DNA of 64,000 bases, taken from the NCBI GenBank assembly GCA_036346395.1, contig CM070602.1, positions 14,207,098-14,271,097 of the forward strand. Direction: 5' to 3'. Shown here piece after piece: positions 33,701 through 44,548 of this stretch. The translations under genes and the position numbers were made by a program. The notes beneath the pieces were generated by a model that was not told where the DNA came from, searched no databases, and saw only the letters and a list, made by a program, of their open reading frames with translations. This DNA is from Hsuehochloa calcarea (taxonomy: Eukaryota; Streptophyta; Magnoliopsida; Poales; Poaceae). The stretch's first letter is position 1. Every line of letters begins with the position of its first letter.

Positions 33701-34751
33701 GACAGATACATTATTGATTGGTTCATGAACTAAGGTTCACGACAGATACATTATTCACACTGGTGGCACGATTGAAATATTATTTATGCAAACATGCGTG
33801 GTTTTTACTAAACATAAATGCTTTGCACACTGCAGTTTTTAAGTTATCAGTTTTCCCCTTACCAACCTTATGGTTACAAATCTCAAATCTGGCATAAGTT
33901 GTGGTTGTTAAGAGTTGGTGCTTTACGTTAGTTACTAAAGTTGGTTGAATTTTATTTAGCAATGAAGTTGGTTGAATTGAAAAGCTATTTAGAATATTTG
34001 CTTTAAGCAGCTGGAGTTCATTCTGTTACCCGTGGTTTCAACGGACATCAAATCATGGTCTTTGAGTTTATGGATTAAGAAATGGTCCACCATTCAAAAG
34101 TTTTCATTACACTTACTATTCGTGATGTGCTGACATATCTGTCCTTTTCAGCTGCTTCAAGGCTTGTCTATAGGTAGTTTTGCTAGACCAAAACTCCCTC
34201 ACCGTTTTTTCATATGCTGGTTCTTCAGAACAAAAAGAAGGGATGTTGAGAAATATTTTCTAGGATATTACCAATATATGCTCTTGTCCATGTAACATCT
34301 TGTAGGTTATCCAAATCACATTGTCTTATTCAAGGATTCAAAAACCGGTTACGGAAAAAAATACTGGACCTTGGCCAATACCGGTAACCGGTTTCTACCG
34401 GACGTTTCAATTATCCAATTTAAACTCAAAATTTGAATTTAGCTGGTTTTTGGCCTGTTACCGCCCGGATACTGTTCATAATTTTAAATTCAATATTCAA
34501 AATTGAAATCTAGAACTTTTTCGGACCGATATTTTTTTACCGGTACGGCCAGTTACCGCCTATTTTTGTATCCTTTTGTCTTGTTCAAAGTGCCACTGCA
34601 GTAACTTTCTGTTTTTTCACCAGATCTTCATACTCCTCTTCCCCCAATATATTGGCATATCCAAGGGAATGGTGAGACAGGGAAACAAAAAGAGGATTAT
34701 TTGCTCTCCGGTGACTTCATCACCGTAGTGCGGCAAGACTACTTTGTCTAG
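30737..34751 (+). CDS. NIPA: Probable magnesium transporter of the NIPA family (9 exons, 355 aa)
   Basis: Membrane protein of the NIPA/DUF803 family, linked to Mg2+ transport at the plasma membrane or endosomes. Exons: 30737-30890, 31116-31172, 31262-31352, 31469-31629, 31742-31869, 31952-32089, 32382-32474, 32567-32684, 34624-34751. All eight introns are GT-AG and the frame closes exactly at TAG 34749-34751. Family blocks: 'FIGVSFIVKKKGL' (about 30-41), 'LEPLWWVGM' (60-68), 'FAPAVLVTPLGALSIIVSA' (84-102), 'LNKALDTFNTAVVSPIYY' (241-258) and the C-terminal 'ITVVRQDYF'. About nine hydrophobic segments lie at 17-36, 63-83, 86-106, 115-134, 154-173, 182-206, 222-241, 250-272 and 285-303. An in-frame ATG at 30674 would add 21 residues; 30737 is preferred because the family normally starts shortly before the first membrane segment. 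The last intron is enlarged to 1939 bp by a TRIM and a MITE. It appears functional. Confidence 0.95.
32770..33744 (+). mobile_element. TRIM (tiny non-coding LTR element) in the last NIPA intron
   Basis: LTRs 32770-33154 and 33336 to 33704/33744 start TGTCATGGG and end CATGACA/CACGACA. They enclose only ~181 bases with a Met-type primer site (TGGTATCAGAGG at 33158) and a purine-rich stretch before the second LTR. The target duplication GATAC is at 32765-32769 and again at 33705-33709 and 33745-33749, because a ~40-bp piece spanning the right LTR/host junction is duplicated. Same strand as the host gene. Each LTR has a CTATAAAA-type box (about 32931 and 33504). No protein is encoded. Confidence 0.9.
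34332..34577. mobile_element. 246-bp MITE in the last NIPA intron
   Basis: Ends AAGGATTCAAAAACCGGTTAC on the left and, on the minus strand, AAAAGGATACAAAAATAGGC on the right, are imperfect inverted repeats. It is flanked by GTCTTATTC (34323-34331) and GTCTTGTTC (34578-34586), a 9-bp duplication with one mismatch, the size typical of Mutator-like elements. It is rich in CCGGTAACCGG-type palindromes. It sits 46 bases before the acceptor of exon 9. Confidence 0.7.
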
Positions 34752-36064
34752 ACTCTACACTCTAGAGATCCTCCCAGATGCTCGGTGATTTGTGTTACCT
34801 TGCTTAGTTCTTCTGATGGAAGCTGATGCTTGCTGTGCTTATTGCAAAGTTTTTTTGCAGAAATTGTAGGATTAGTTGCCATTTGATCATGGCGCACTCA
34901 AGTCAATGCCCTTGCAGGAACATCTGAGCAACATGTCTTCTACCCTATTGGTGTGATGAAGGATTTGCTGCGAGTTTATCAGGGTGGTATGGCGGGATGT
35001 GTTAATGTGTATTGTCTATTCTATCTGAGCAGCATTTGCATGTTCTTGTTCTTTCTAGTCTGAGAGTTTTTCAGCTTTCAGCTTCTGAGTTTGCTAGTTG
35101 ATGTATGTATATTGTACAGTCTAATGTGAATGTATGAAATTAGAGCTGTTTTTCCCCCTTTTCTGAGATTGAAATCGGTCAAGCAGCCTGTTGCTAACCT
35201 ACCAGCTCTTCAGAATGTGAAACTCTTTGCAGTTGGAAATGCACGTCGGTATACACGTTAAGCATTTAGAATATGGGCAATTTTTTAGTGACAAACTTGA
35301 TGATCCTTTCTATTGCAGTCCTGTATTACTCCTAACATGTAATAATGTTCTTGCCTCCTGATTGAAGAATCATGGTAGTAGATCCGAGCAAATATTTTTT
35401 AAAGATCGACGAATAACCTGCACATAAATCAACAACAATACTGCAGCCCGTGCAAACATATTTTCATCTATACAGGTGACACATGCTGATATTGGACATA
35501 CGCAGCTGCTATGGTTGCTCATGTCCCAGATAGTTGAGTATTATTTGTTGGAATAACGTGCAATTAACGCATGAATTTGCAGGAATTTAAGAAGAAACAG
35601 GAAAATAACCTGGACAAAACAGAACCGTGAATTCGTATGAGGAGTACCAAACAACGCCCTGCAATAACCATTTCAGCTCTTTTTCCCCCTCGAATTTAAC
35701 AGGCTAATCGCTCCGAAGATCAAGTTCACGTTTGATTCAATTTGCATCTTTTTCATCAAACTATGAACGAATCAATAGATGAAGTTACGTCGAACCACTT
35801 GCAGGACTTGTAAGCAAGTATATACAAGCTAAGCCATATCAAGTCAGATGCTACTACATAGTACAAACCAACATCCTAAATTGTGTAATTGATCACAAGA
35901 AGCCATTAAGCTAAGAGCCACCCATGACCATGAGCTGCCTTTCTAAGTTACTAACCTACTACTACTATCTTACAACACAAAGCTATTTTAAGGCCCATTT
36001 GCGAGCATGCATCGATCCTGCACGAGTGCTTGCGTGCGTGCGAGCAGCTGCTGCTACTGTGCCA
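34752..36064. other. NIPA 3' UTR and downstream intergenic DNA
   Basis: No further gene is seen on the plus strand. TTGTACAGTCTAATGTGAATG near 35112, split by T/A-rich signals, is a plausible polyadenylation area. AT-rich intergenic sequence follows to the 3' end of the minus-strand candidate gene. Confidence 0.45.
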
Positions 36065-36595
36065 TCAAGAACGACGGGAACGGGAGCATGCTCGGGGCTC
36101 GGCTCCGGCGAGGTGATGAAGCTCGGTCCAGAGAACACGGCCTGGGGCCTGACGACCTCCGCGCTCGCCGCCGTGGCAACTTCCATCGTTTCTCCTGCTC
36201 GGTGCTCGCCCATCCGGCTGCCGGCATTGCTCTCCTTCGCACCGTCGAGAGCGCCAGGCTGCGGCCGCGGCTTCTTGTGGATGTTCCAGCGCTCGGTGGA
36301 GAACAGCGCGGCTGGTAGGGCGCTTGTGGCTGTCCTGGCGCCGATAGGTCGACGGTGACGTGCTGCTGGGGTTCTTCTTGTTGCTGTCCCAGCGCTCGCA
36401 CGAGTCCGCGCGGCAGGGGCTCCTGCTGGTCCCCTTCTTGCACGCGTCCCACCTCTCCTCGCAGTCCGTGCGGCCGGGCTTGGAGGGCGACGCGAAGGGG
36501 GCAGGCAGGATGATGAGGCACGGAGTCGGGAGCAGCGGCATCATCTTGCTCCTCGGCGGGGTGGGGAGCAGCGCCGGAAAAACGGCATTAGTCAT
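36065..36595 (-). CDS. Possible small gene with repeated ERWD..KK motif
   Basis: ATG at 36595 opens a frame to about 36065. It begins with a hydrophobic, Pro-rich stretch ('MTNAVFPALLPTPP', 'MPLLPTPCLIILPAPFA'), possibly a signal segment, then repeats a short motif: 'CEERWDACKKGTSRSP', then 'CERWDSNKKNPSS'. A third copy, 'STERWNIHKKPRPQP', lies in another frame at about 36270-36300, followed by an open stretch to 35983, so either a one-base shift or a splice is present near 36300-36360. A TATA box lies at 36732-36738. I do not recognise the family. The repeated motif and promoter argue for a real gene; GC-rich codon use alone could also explain the open frame. Confidence 0.45.
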   Translation of the reverse strand: MTNAVFPALLPTPPRSKMMPLLPTPCLIILPAPFASPSKPGRTDCEERWDACKKGTSRSPCRADSCERWDSNKKNPSSTSPSTYRRQDSHKRPTSRAVLHRALEHPQEAAAAAWRSRRCEGEQCRQPDGRAPSRRNDGSCHGGERGGRQAPGRVLWTELHHLAGAEPRACSRSRRS

Positions 36596-36731
36596 GGCTG
36601 CTCGCGCGTGCGGCCACGAACGATCGATCAACCGAGACACCGATAATTCTTCTTCCCACAGAGCAGAGCAAGCGGAGAGGAGAGCTGTGGAGCAATGAAT
36701 TGATGGTCTGCGCCATGGAATTGGATCCCAC

Positions 36732-36738
36732 ATTTATA
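36732..36738 (-). promoter_or_regulatory. TATA box upstream of the ERWD-motif candidate
   Basis: Minus strand TATAAAT in CTACTATAAATGTGGGATCC, 137 bases before the ATG at 36595. The spacing fits a start site near 36700 and a CT-rich 5' UTR. Confidence 0.5.
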
Positions 36739-37403
36739 GTAGCAACGAATCCGTAGGAATGGCACGACGATCCCGCCTCGGATTCGGAGCATGTCTTAGA
36801 CGGAGGGAGTAGTTCCGAGCAGGATTCGGATTAATCAGATGGAAATGCCGAATAGAAAGTGCTTTGGGAGACGGGATTTGAAGGTGATAGGAGATGCAAG
36901 AATACCACGGATGAGAGAGAGATGGTTGAAAAGGGTTGCAAGGGGGTGTATTCGTCGGAATAAGAAGAAATTTTTTATTATGTAATCTATTTTTACTAAT
37001 ATTATAAAGTTAACATTTCACCAACTATTTTCAATTCTAACACCTTTATACTACCGAACTTGGCGTGACCAAACCTGCCACACAAACCCTTCAGAGCACC
37101 CCATGTCAACGTGGAGGGCTAGCGTGGTATTCGTTACGCCCGCACCCATGGCGTGACGAGTCTCGTCACGCCACGAGATTTGGCGTGATAGAGCTATCCT
37201 TTATTTGGAAGTGCTATCAGATGATGAAATCTTATGTCTATTGCATAAGATATGTAGACCATTTGGCACGAAAGATGAAATTGTAATGCTCAAGTTCACT
37301 CTCATGTAGGTTGTTCTTAGCATTTGATTTTGTATGGAAGTCTGTTCCAAAAATTTTAAACATGAGTTGAGATAGCAAGAATTTAACGGTGCTAATTGAA
37401 TGC
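36739..37403. other. Intergenic stretch before element C
   Basis: Contains GACGGAGGGAGTA at about 36788, a fragment of a MITE end. 37058-37190 is a GC-richer segment with repeated TGGCGTGAC / GTCACGCCA words that pair with each other. Related words recur at 57640-57720 and 58690-58850. No gene is seen. AAAAT at 37404-37408 is the target duplication of element C. Confidence 0.5.
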
Positions 37404-38201
37404 AAAATTGTAACATCCAAAAGTTCTGTTATCAAAAATAAAATTAATAAAGTTATTATTTTTATATCTTCCAAGTTCCAATAGTGTTGTCTTGGGTTTC
37501 TTGAATTTCCTAGATTTAAAAGGTTAAAAATAAATTTATTGAGTTTTATGGGTTTTTATTGGATTTAAAATGAAAAGGGAATTAATTATTTTTTGAATTT
37601 TCTGAAAGTTTTAAAGCTTTCCCCTAATTATTTTAAAAGCCAAAATAAATTATGTGCAAAATTAATTACCAATTATGAGTTAGAAATATTTTATTTAAGT
37701 CCAATTTGACACAAGAAATTTTATGAATTTTTCCATGTTTGTTTGACTTTATTTGCTATTTTCTAAAACCTAATTGATTTATCTGAATTATTTACAATAT
37801 TAAAATTCCAAAACAATCTCGGGCTGAATCCCTTCGGCCCATCTTCTCTTTCCGCACCTCTGGCCCATCTTCCAGCCCACGACCTTTTCTTCTGCAGCCG
37901 CACCGTCGACCAACCCTTTCTTTTCTCTCTCTCTTTCTCTTCCGTTCGACCCCACCTATCATCCCCGATCTCACCCTTCATCTTCCTTCGGGCAAAGCAG
38001 AGCGCAGCCCGATCCGGTCGATTAAACTGCATTGAATCGTTCGTTTCCACTCGAGATCATACGCAATTATTCACCACGATCACCCTTCACTCCCGGCCAC
38101 ACTCAATTGACTATTTCTCCTTTTAAACTCGCTTTACCCGTCACCACCGCCTCGGCAGTTATCGCCCGCGCACATACCCGACGATCCGGCTACCCTTGCC
38201 C

Positions 38202-38209
38202 TATAAAAG
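38202..38209 (+). promoter_or_regulatory. TATA box of element C 5' LTR
   Basis: TATAAAAG in CCCTATAAAAGGGGGCACTG, preceded by C-rich sequence. The right LTR has the same at 43944-43951. The minisatellites lie downstream and so would be transcribed. Confidence 0.7.
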
Positions 38210-38649
38210 GGGGCACTGCCTTTGTATTTCTCTCATCATACCAGTCCCCGCACCCACGACCACCCTGTTCGTTTCTATTCGCTGGAATCGAAGCCAAAGC
38301 TTTTCGCCGCCAGCCCTAGCGCCGTCGTTTGCACTCGCTATTCGTTGGTCACTGGTGTCGTTGTACACACCGGGAGTTTTGCCGTGTCGTGTTCTACCTT
38401 AGGCGTACTTCTTCTTCGCCAGAGGGCCATCGGAGCACAGTTGCCACCAGAACCCGTACCTCGCCGCCAAACCACCTCGCAGCCGACCACTCCGTTGTAC
38501 TCTACCGTCGTAAGGTACCCCATAAGGTTCGGTGTCTTCTCCTCTTCATTTTGCGCACCTTCGCGTAGCTCGCCGTGGCGTATAGCACTGTCATGCTTGT
38601 AGCCGAGCACCGCCGCTTTCACCCTATGTAGTCGAAACCATTTGCCTAA

Positions 38650-39110
38650 GTAGTCGTAGCTTCCTTCGAATAGGTAGTCGTAGTTTTCTTCGACTAGATA
38701 GTCATAGTTTCCTTCAAATAGGTAGTCGTAGCTTCCTACGACTAGATAGTCGTGATTTCCTTCGAATAGGTAGTCGAAGTTTCTGCTAACTAGATAGTCG
38801 TAGCTTCCTACGACTAGATAGTTGTAGTTACCTTCAAATAGGTAGTCATAGTTTTCTTCGACTAGATAGTCGTAGCTTCCTGCGACTAGATAATCGTAGT
38901 TTCCTTCGAATAGGTAGCCGTAGTTTTCGTCGATTAGATAGTCGTAGCTTCTGTCGACTGGATAGTCGTAACTTTCTTTGACTAGATAGTTGTAGCCTTC
39001 CTTTGACTAGTGTTGTCGAAATCTTTCCTTTAACCAGTGTTGTTGAAACCTTCCTCGACCAATGTTGTCGAAACTCTTCCTCCGACCAGTGTAGTCGTAA
39101 TCCCGTTCGA
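38650..39110. repeat. Palindromic minisatellite, ~24-bp unit
   Basis: About 15 head-to-tail units of the type AGTCGTAG-CTTC-CTACGACT-AGAT, alternating with a variant ending TTCGAATAGGT. Many units are near-perfect hairpins. Four longer, degraded units (GTTGTCGAAA...CTTCCTCGACCA) extend to about 39110. The right LTR keeps only about seven units. Confidence 0.9.
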
Positions 39111-39116
39111 ACACTA

Positions 39117-39345
39117 CTCGAAGATGAACAGTACTGGGAATATGCACCGTACTAAGAAGATGAACATCACTCGAAAGTGAACAGTACTCGGAGGTGAACA
39201 GGACTCGGAAGTGAACAACACTCAAAGATGAACAATACTCAGAAGATGAACAATACTCAAATATGAACAATTCTCGAAGATAACCAGTACCCTGGAGATG
39301 AACAGTGCTCAGAGTGAACAATGCTCAGAACAAGAGCAGTACTCG
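39117..39345. repeat. TGAACA(G)TACTCG(G)A minisatellite
   Basis: About 13 diverged units of 15-19 bases of the type GAAGTGAACAGTACTCG. It is absent from the right LTR, where the sequence jumps from the palindromic array straight to TAAATTAAATATCTACC. Confidence 0.88.
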
Positions 39346-41091
39346 GAATTATATAATTTCTTGTGACATCCAAAATTCCGAATGTTCGTTCTCCTTCATA
39401 CGAACTCCAAATCCGTCAATTCTTATTCCTAAATTCATATAAATTAAATATCTACCTTATTGAACTAAACTTATTTAATTTAGAGTTTATTTGTATTTTC
39501 TTTTGAACTATTTTGTATTTGTTTGTTCTTGTTATATTTTTCGCGTATAGACTTCGATGACTCTGCGAAAATTTCATTTGAAGAAGAAGAGTCCTTCGAG
39601 CAAGGCAAGTTATGTCTTTGAGCATGTGGACACCAATATTTTAAATTATTTAAATTTTATTTTAAATTATTATTGCATGCATATTTCTATTCAGTATTTT
39701 AAATTCTTATTTTAAAGTTCTAGTTATAATATTTCCTTTGTATGGCCAATATTGATGTTTGATCAAGTTATCTCCCTTGTCGCCTTAGTTAAAAGAAAAT
39801 TTGAAAATGGCATGCTTAGACCAAAATATGGAATTTGGGGAGTTTAGCCCAAATTATTCAAATTGAGTCTATGGTATTGTCATACCATAGAAATTTTAGA
39901 AAATGCTTTTACTCACAAAATAAATAAAAATTGGTTTGTACTTGGGCGAAATGGATGTTTGGATGGCGCATGTTCATGCACATGATCGATTCATTTCTAT
40001 GATCGAGGCCCAGAGTTCTATTGGAAGTCGCCCAAGTCAGTTAAGGACCGGTCTTCGAGCCGCATCTTTCTAAGCTCCATCGTACTACCACATGTTTCGA
40101 ATGGGCGGGACCTGGCTAACTAATTTGTAATATTTTGTCGTGGTTGTGCTATCCGGTTGCGTGGGTGTCTGTATGACCTACTTTTATGTATTCCCACCTG
40201 GCGTAAGAGGGGGCTCAAATTCGGTGGATGGTTCAATCCAAACGAAGCAAAACCTTAGCGATGCGGGATTAAGATGGGATAGCGCATTATAAAGACCTTG
40301 ACACATGCTCTAGACTATTTACCTAAGATAATGAGCAGTGGTATCGATGGATGACAAATAAACTAGAGAAGTTGTGTTGTGTTTGTAAAGCTGTACAACC
40401 TCTATGGAGTGTAAAACTATTCGAATAGTTGTGTCCAAGGTCATGAACATGCTAGCAAAGCCACTCAAAGTTAGACTTTGGTTTTGTTTTTAAAAGATTT
40501 TAACAAATAATTTTGGATAGTTTATCCAATTGGAAAATTGGACGGTTAACTATGTGATGGGAGGGTATCCATCACCATAATTCATATGGAGGTTATCCTA
40601 CTATAAAACTTCAGAATTTATAAAATGAATTTTAGTTATCTAATAATTGCTTTGGAACTTAGTACAAATATTTAAAGAAAATATTACTTTATGCAAATTC
40701 AACCAATATGCCTTCCTTTGATATATCATTGCATGCATATTATTGTGTTAATTGGGTGTAACTTGCGAGCACAGAAGTTGTGCTCACCCTTGCTGAATAA
40801 AATTTATTCAAGTGAAGATTATTATGAAGTCGGTGAGGATCAGGACGACTAGGCTGCGCTACTAGACGATTGCACTGTGGCGAATCGTGTAGTCTACCTA
40901 CTTATTTTGCTTCCGCTGTATCTTTATATTTGGCCTTGTACCCAATTTTGTAATAAATTCTTATTACCAATTAATAAACACGTGATATAATTTTGCTATC
41001 ACTTCTGTTTAACTGTGTACACTAGCTGTTCCTGGACTAGTGTATGAAACACAGAGAATTAGGGATCCTTTATTCCTGGGTTCGACAAGAG

Positions 41092-41104
41092 TAGTATCAG
41101 AGCC
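41092..41104 (+). other. Primer binding site of element C
   Basis: TAGTATCAGAGCC, 4 bases after the LTR. It differs by one base from the initiator tRNA-Met complement TGGTATCAGAGCC. Confidence 0.82.
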
Positions 41105-41298
41105 ATATCGACTGCAGGTCATGACCTAGTTAGAATGGCCGTTAGTTGAAAACTTTAAAATTTATTTACACAACAAAAAAATAAATTGTTCTCTCCTCAT
41201 CTTGGTCATCTATCTATACTTAGCTCCTTCATAGCAATTCTTTTCTTACCTAGCTATTTCTTCACCATTTTGATAATGTTAAATGGATCCTCTTTTCC

Positions 41299-42969
41299 TT
41301 GAATTTTTTTTATAGATGGTCAATGCGATTCCTACCTTTACGTTCACGACCACAAGACATGAAGCTATCAAGAGAGCATCGTAAAGTCGACAAGTCATCT
41401 TTGCCAATCAAAGGACAAATTACAAGTTATACCGAAGATTGTTTTGTTAGTCTAGCCATATAGTCTAAGTTTGCTAAGACCCATTCTGTGTATAGAGTCG
41501 TTTCACCAGCTTAAGAGTATCGATTGTGTAGACGATTTCCTTTGAGTTGCTTGGTTTTTTGCAAAGTAATTTGGATTTTGTGAGTTGTTGCAACCTCCCT
41601 AGTTTCCCTTGTCCTTTCTTTTCCCTTGTCTTCCTCTAAGCCCAACTACCACTTTAGATGGACAACAACAATGATTCCTCAGCCACTGCTCCTACAACTC
41701 ATGTACAATGTTCCTACGATGAGTTACCAAGGATCAAGCCATCAGAAGTATCCCATAAAACCGACATGGGCCACTTTCTTCCTGAAAGTCACCATCAGTG
41801 GAAGTATGTTATCTGTTACAATGTGGTGAACTAGGACACTTCGCCTACGGATGCCCTCAAAAGGGAAAGTCAAAACAAGATATTCATTGTGTTAACTGCA
41901 ATAGCATCGAACACTATTTCACCAAGTGTTCCAAGAGGAAGATGATCCAGTATCAAGTCTGCAAATGTTGTGGCGAGAAAGGACATTTTGCCAAATGACT
42001 CCCCTTACATAATCAAGCAACCTCAGCACTAAAGGATAGGTCAGAAGAACCTCAAACGCCACACCAAGCAGCAATCAATTGCTCAAGCTGTGAAGAAAAC
42101 CATCCACTCAGAGAATGTTAAATGAACAAGATTATATGTTACTATTGTGAAGGCAATGATCATTATCTGACTCAATGCCCTTTCAAGACAATATTGACCT
42201 CTGTATTACAGCAGCAGTGTGAAAGTTACCAAGCCGCTCTCATTCAAGCCAAGGAAGGCAAGACATTGGTTACATCTACCAAATTATCCCAAGAAACAGA
42301 GGGACAAAATTCCAACCATATCAAGCACAAGACGTTCGAACAGTAGGATAATTTTCACAAGAGGAAGATGGTCGTTCAAGTGCAAAGTATGGTAAGAAAC
42401 TCCAAGGCTCGTGTGATTAAATCTGAGCCCAACCAAGCACCAACAGCAACCACACTCATGACTCTAGGATCAGCACTAAGTCCACCGATGTAGATATTCA
42501 GCAACAACAATGGTGGCTAGTCTCAGCAGAACAAAACGCCAAGGGTAGGATTGCAATGCTTCAATTGTCGGGATACGGGGCATTATGCTAATCAATGCTC
42601 AAAAACACACTTAGCGGTCACCCCAGATAGCATTCCTAAAACTGCTCTAATCGCGATAATAACACCATCCATAGGAAGTAAAAACAATATAAGGTACTTG
42701 TCACAGTTGCAAAAATACATGAGTTTAGGCTTACCAATGCCTCAAGAAATAGCAGTGAACCATCTGGCCAGCTCTTGGCCCCTAACACCTCTGTTGGAGG
42801 CCAGTCACAGAAGAAATCATCTCATGCCGCAGGTATCACGTGCTTCAACTGCCGAGAGACAGGGCACTATCCCAATAAATGTGCAAAGAAGCGACAAATA
42901 ACAAATCTAGCCGTCATGAGCAGCTCAAAGTCCAACAGTCAACACCATGCAAGCAAAAGGAAGTTGTAG
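41299..42969 (+). pseudogene. Element C protein with seven CCHC zinc knuckles (broken)
   Basis: A nucleocapsid-like protein. CCHC knuckles (C-x2-C-x4-H-x4-C) bind single-stranded nucleic acid. Seven copies are visible: 41813-41854 (one base short in its first half), 41888-41929 'CVNCNSIEHYFTKC', 41960-41998 'CKCCGEKGHFAK' with its last Cys replaced by TGA, 42080-42118 'CSSCEENHPLREC' (one residue short), 42137-42178 'CYYCEGNDHYLTQC', 42557-42598 'CFNCRDTGHYANQC' and 42841-42882 'CFNCRETGHYPNKC'. Copies 2-6 share one frame, interrupted by TGA 41996-41998, TAA 42119-42121 and a stop at 42344; copy 7 is in another frame. Gag proteins usually have one or two knuckles. The N-terminal part (from ATG about 41314) shows no recognisable capsid domain and no enzyme follows. 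Confidence 0.8.
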
Positions 42970-43117
42970 AATTCTAGAAAGGGACAACTATACAACATCA
43001 CAGCTCAGTCCCCGTCAAATTTGGAAAATGGTATGCATGACAACAGTGTTAATTGAAGACCTTGTATTCCTATGCTTCCTTTTAGCCTTTCCAAATTTTG
43101 GGGACGAGATTCCTTTT

Positions 43118-43129
43118 AAGGGGTTAGTT
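43118..43129 (+). other. Polypurine tract of element C
   Basis: AAGGGGTTAGTT directly precedes TGTAACATCC of the right LTR. The upstream TTTTGGGGACGAGATTCCTT is typical of plant gypsy 3' ends. Confidence 0.65.
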
Positions 43130-43623
43130 TGTAACATCCAAAAGTTCTGTTACTAAAAATTAAATTAATAAAGTTATTATTATTATATTTTCTGAGTTTT
43201 AATAGTGTTTTCTTGAATTTTCTAGATTTAAAAAGTCAAAAAGAATTTATTAAGTTTTATGGGTTTTTATTGGATTTAAAGTGAAAAAGGAAATCAATTA
43301 ATTTTTTGAATTTTATGGAAGTTTTAAAGCTTTCCCCTAATTATTTTAAAAGCCAAAATAAAGTATGTGCAAAAATTAATTACCAATTATGAGTTAGAAA
43401 TATTTTATTTAAGTCCAATTTGACGCAGGGAATTTCTGTGAATTTTTTCGTATTTGTTTGACTTTATTTCCTATTTTCTAAAACCTAATTCATTTATCTG
43501 AATTATTTAAAATGTTTAAATCCCAAAACAATCTCGGGCTGAATCCCTTAGGCCCATCTTCTCTTTCCGCACCTCTGGCCCATCTTCCAACCCACGGCCT
43601 TTTTCTTCCGCAGCCGCGCATCG

Positions 43624-43680
43624 ACCAACCCTTTCTTCTCTCTCTCTATCTCTCTGTGTGTGTGTGTGTCTCTCTCTCTC
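43624..43680. repeat. (TC)n/(TG)n microsatellite
   Basis: TCTCTCTCTATCTCTC, then TGTGTGTGTGTGTG, then TCTCTCTCTC. The left LTR has only a short CT run at the same place (37925-37942), so this expanded after C inserted. Confidence 0.9.
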
Positions 43681-44381
43681 TTCCGCCCAACCCCACCTGT
43701 CATCCCCGACCTCACCCATCGTCTTCCTTCGCCCGAAGCAGAGCACCGCCTGATCCGGTCGATTAAACTGTGTTGAATCATCTATTTCCACTCGAGATCA
43801 TGCACAATTATTCGCCATGACCACCCTTCATTCCTGGCCGCACTCAATCGAATGTTTCTCCTTCTTAACTCGCTTTACTCATCACCGCCGCCTCGGCCGT
43901 TATCCCCCGCGCACATCCCCGACGATCCGACTACCCCTTTCCCTATAAAAGGGGGCACTACCTTCGCATTTCTCCCCTCACACCAGTCCCTGCACCCACG
44001 ACCACGCTGTTCGTTTCTATTCGCCGGAATCAAAGCCAAAGCTTTTCCGCAGCCAGCCCTAGCGTCATCATTTGCGTCGCTGTCAATTGGTCTCTAGTGT
44101 CATTGTCCACACCGGGAGTTTCGGTACGTCATGCTCTACCTCAAGCATACTTTTTCTTCGCCGGAGGACCATTGGAACACCGTCGCCACTAGAACCCGTA
44201 CCCACCGCCGCCGGCCACTCCGTTTTGCTCTGCCGTCGTAAGGTACCCCATAAGGTTCAGTGTCTTCTCCTCTTTGTTTTGCGCACCTTCACGTAGCTCG
44301 TCATGGCGTGTAGTACCGTCGAGCTAGTAGCCGAGCGCCGCCGCTTTCGCCCTGTGAAGTCGAAATATTTAGCCTAAGTAG

Positions 44382-44548
44382 TCGTAGCTCCCTCTGACTA
44401 GATAGTCGTAGCTTCCTACAACTAGATAGTCATAGCTTCCTTCGAATAGGCAGTCATTGTTTTCTTCGGCTAGATAGTCGTAGTTTCCTTTGAATAGGTA
44501 GTCGTAGTTTTCTTCGACTAGATAGCCATAGCTTCCTACGACTAGATA
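44382..44548. repeat. Palindromic minisatellite, right LTR copy (about 7 units)
   Basis: Same AGTCGTAG...CTACGACTAGAT units as 38650-39010. It ends abruptly in CGACTAGAT joined to AAATTAAATATC, showing a deletion of the rest of the array and of the TGAACA minisatellite. Confidence 0.88.

Larger units (their letters stand above)
37409..41087 (+). repeat. Element C 5' LTR (3679 bp)
   Basis: Full-length LTR. From the left: AT-rich start, a CT-rich block, a TATA box at 38202, a palindromic ~24-bp minisatellite (38650-39010), a TGAACA minisatellite (39117-39345), and an AT-rich 3' part ending GTTCGACA. Small frames inside it (for example 38222-38602) have no domain. Confidence 0.92.

Noticed and set aside
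38650..39110. CRISPR-like array of palindromic direct repeats
   Set aside because: Units abut one another with no unique spacers, the host is a plant and the array lies inside an LTR. It is a minisatellite.
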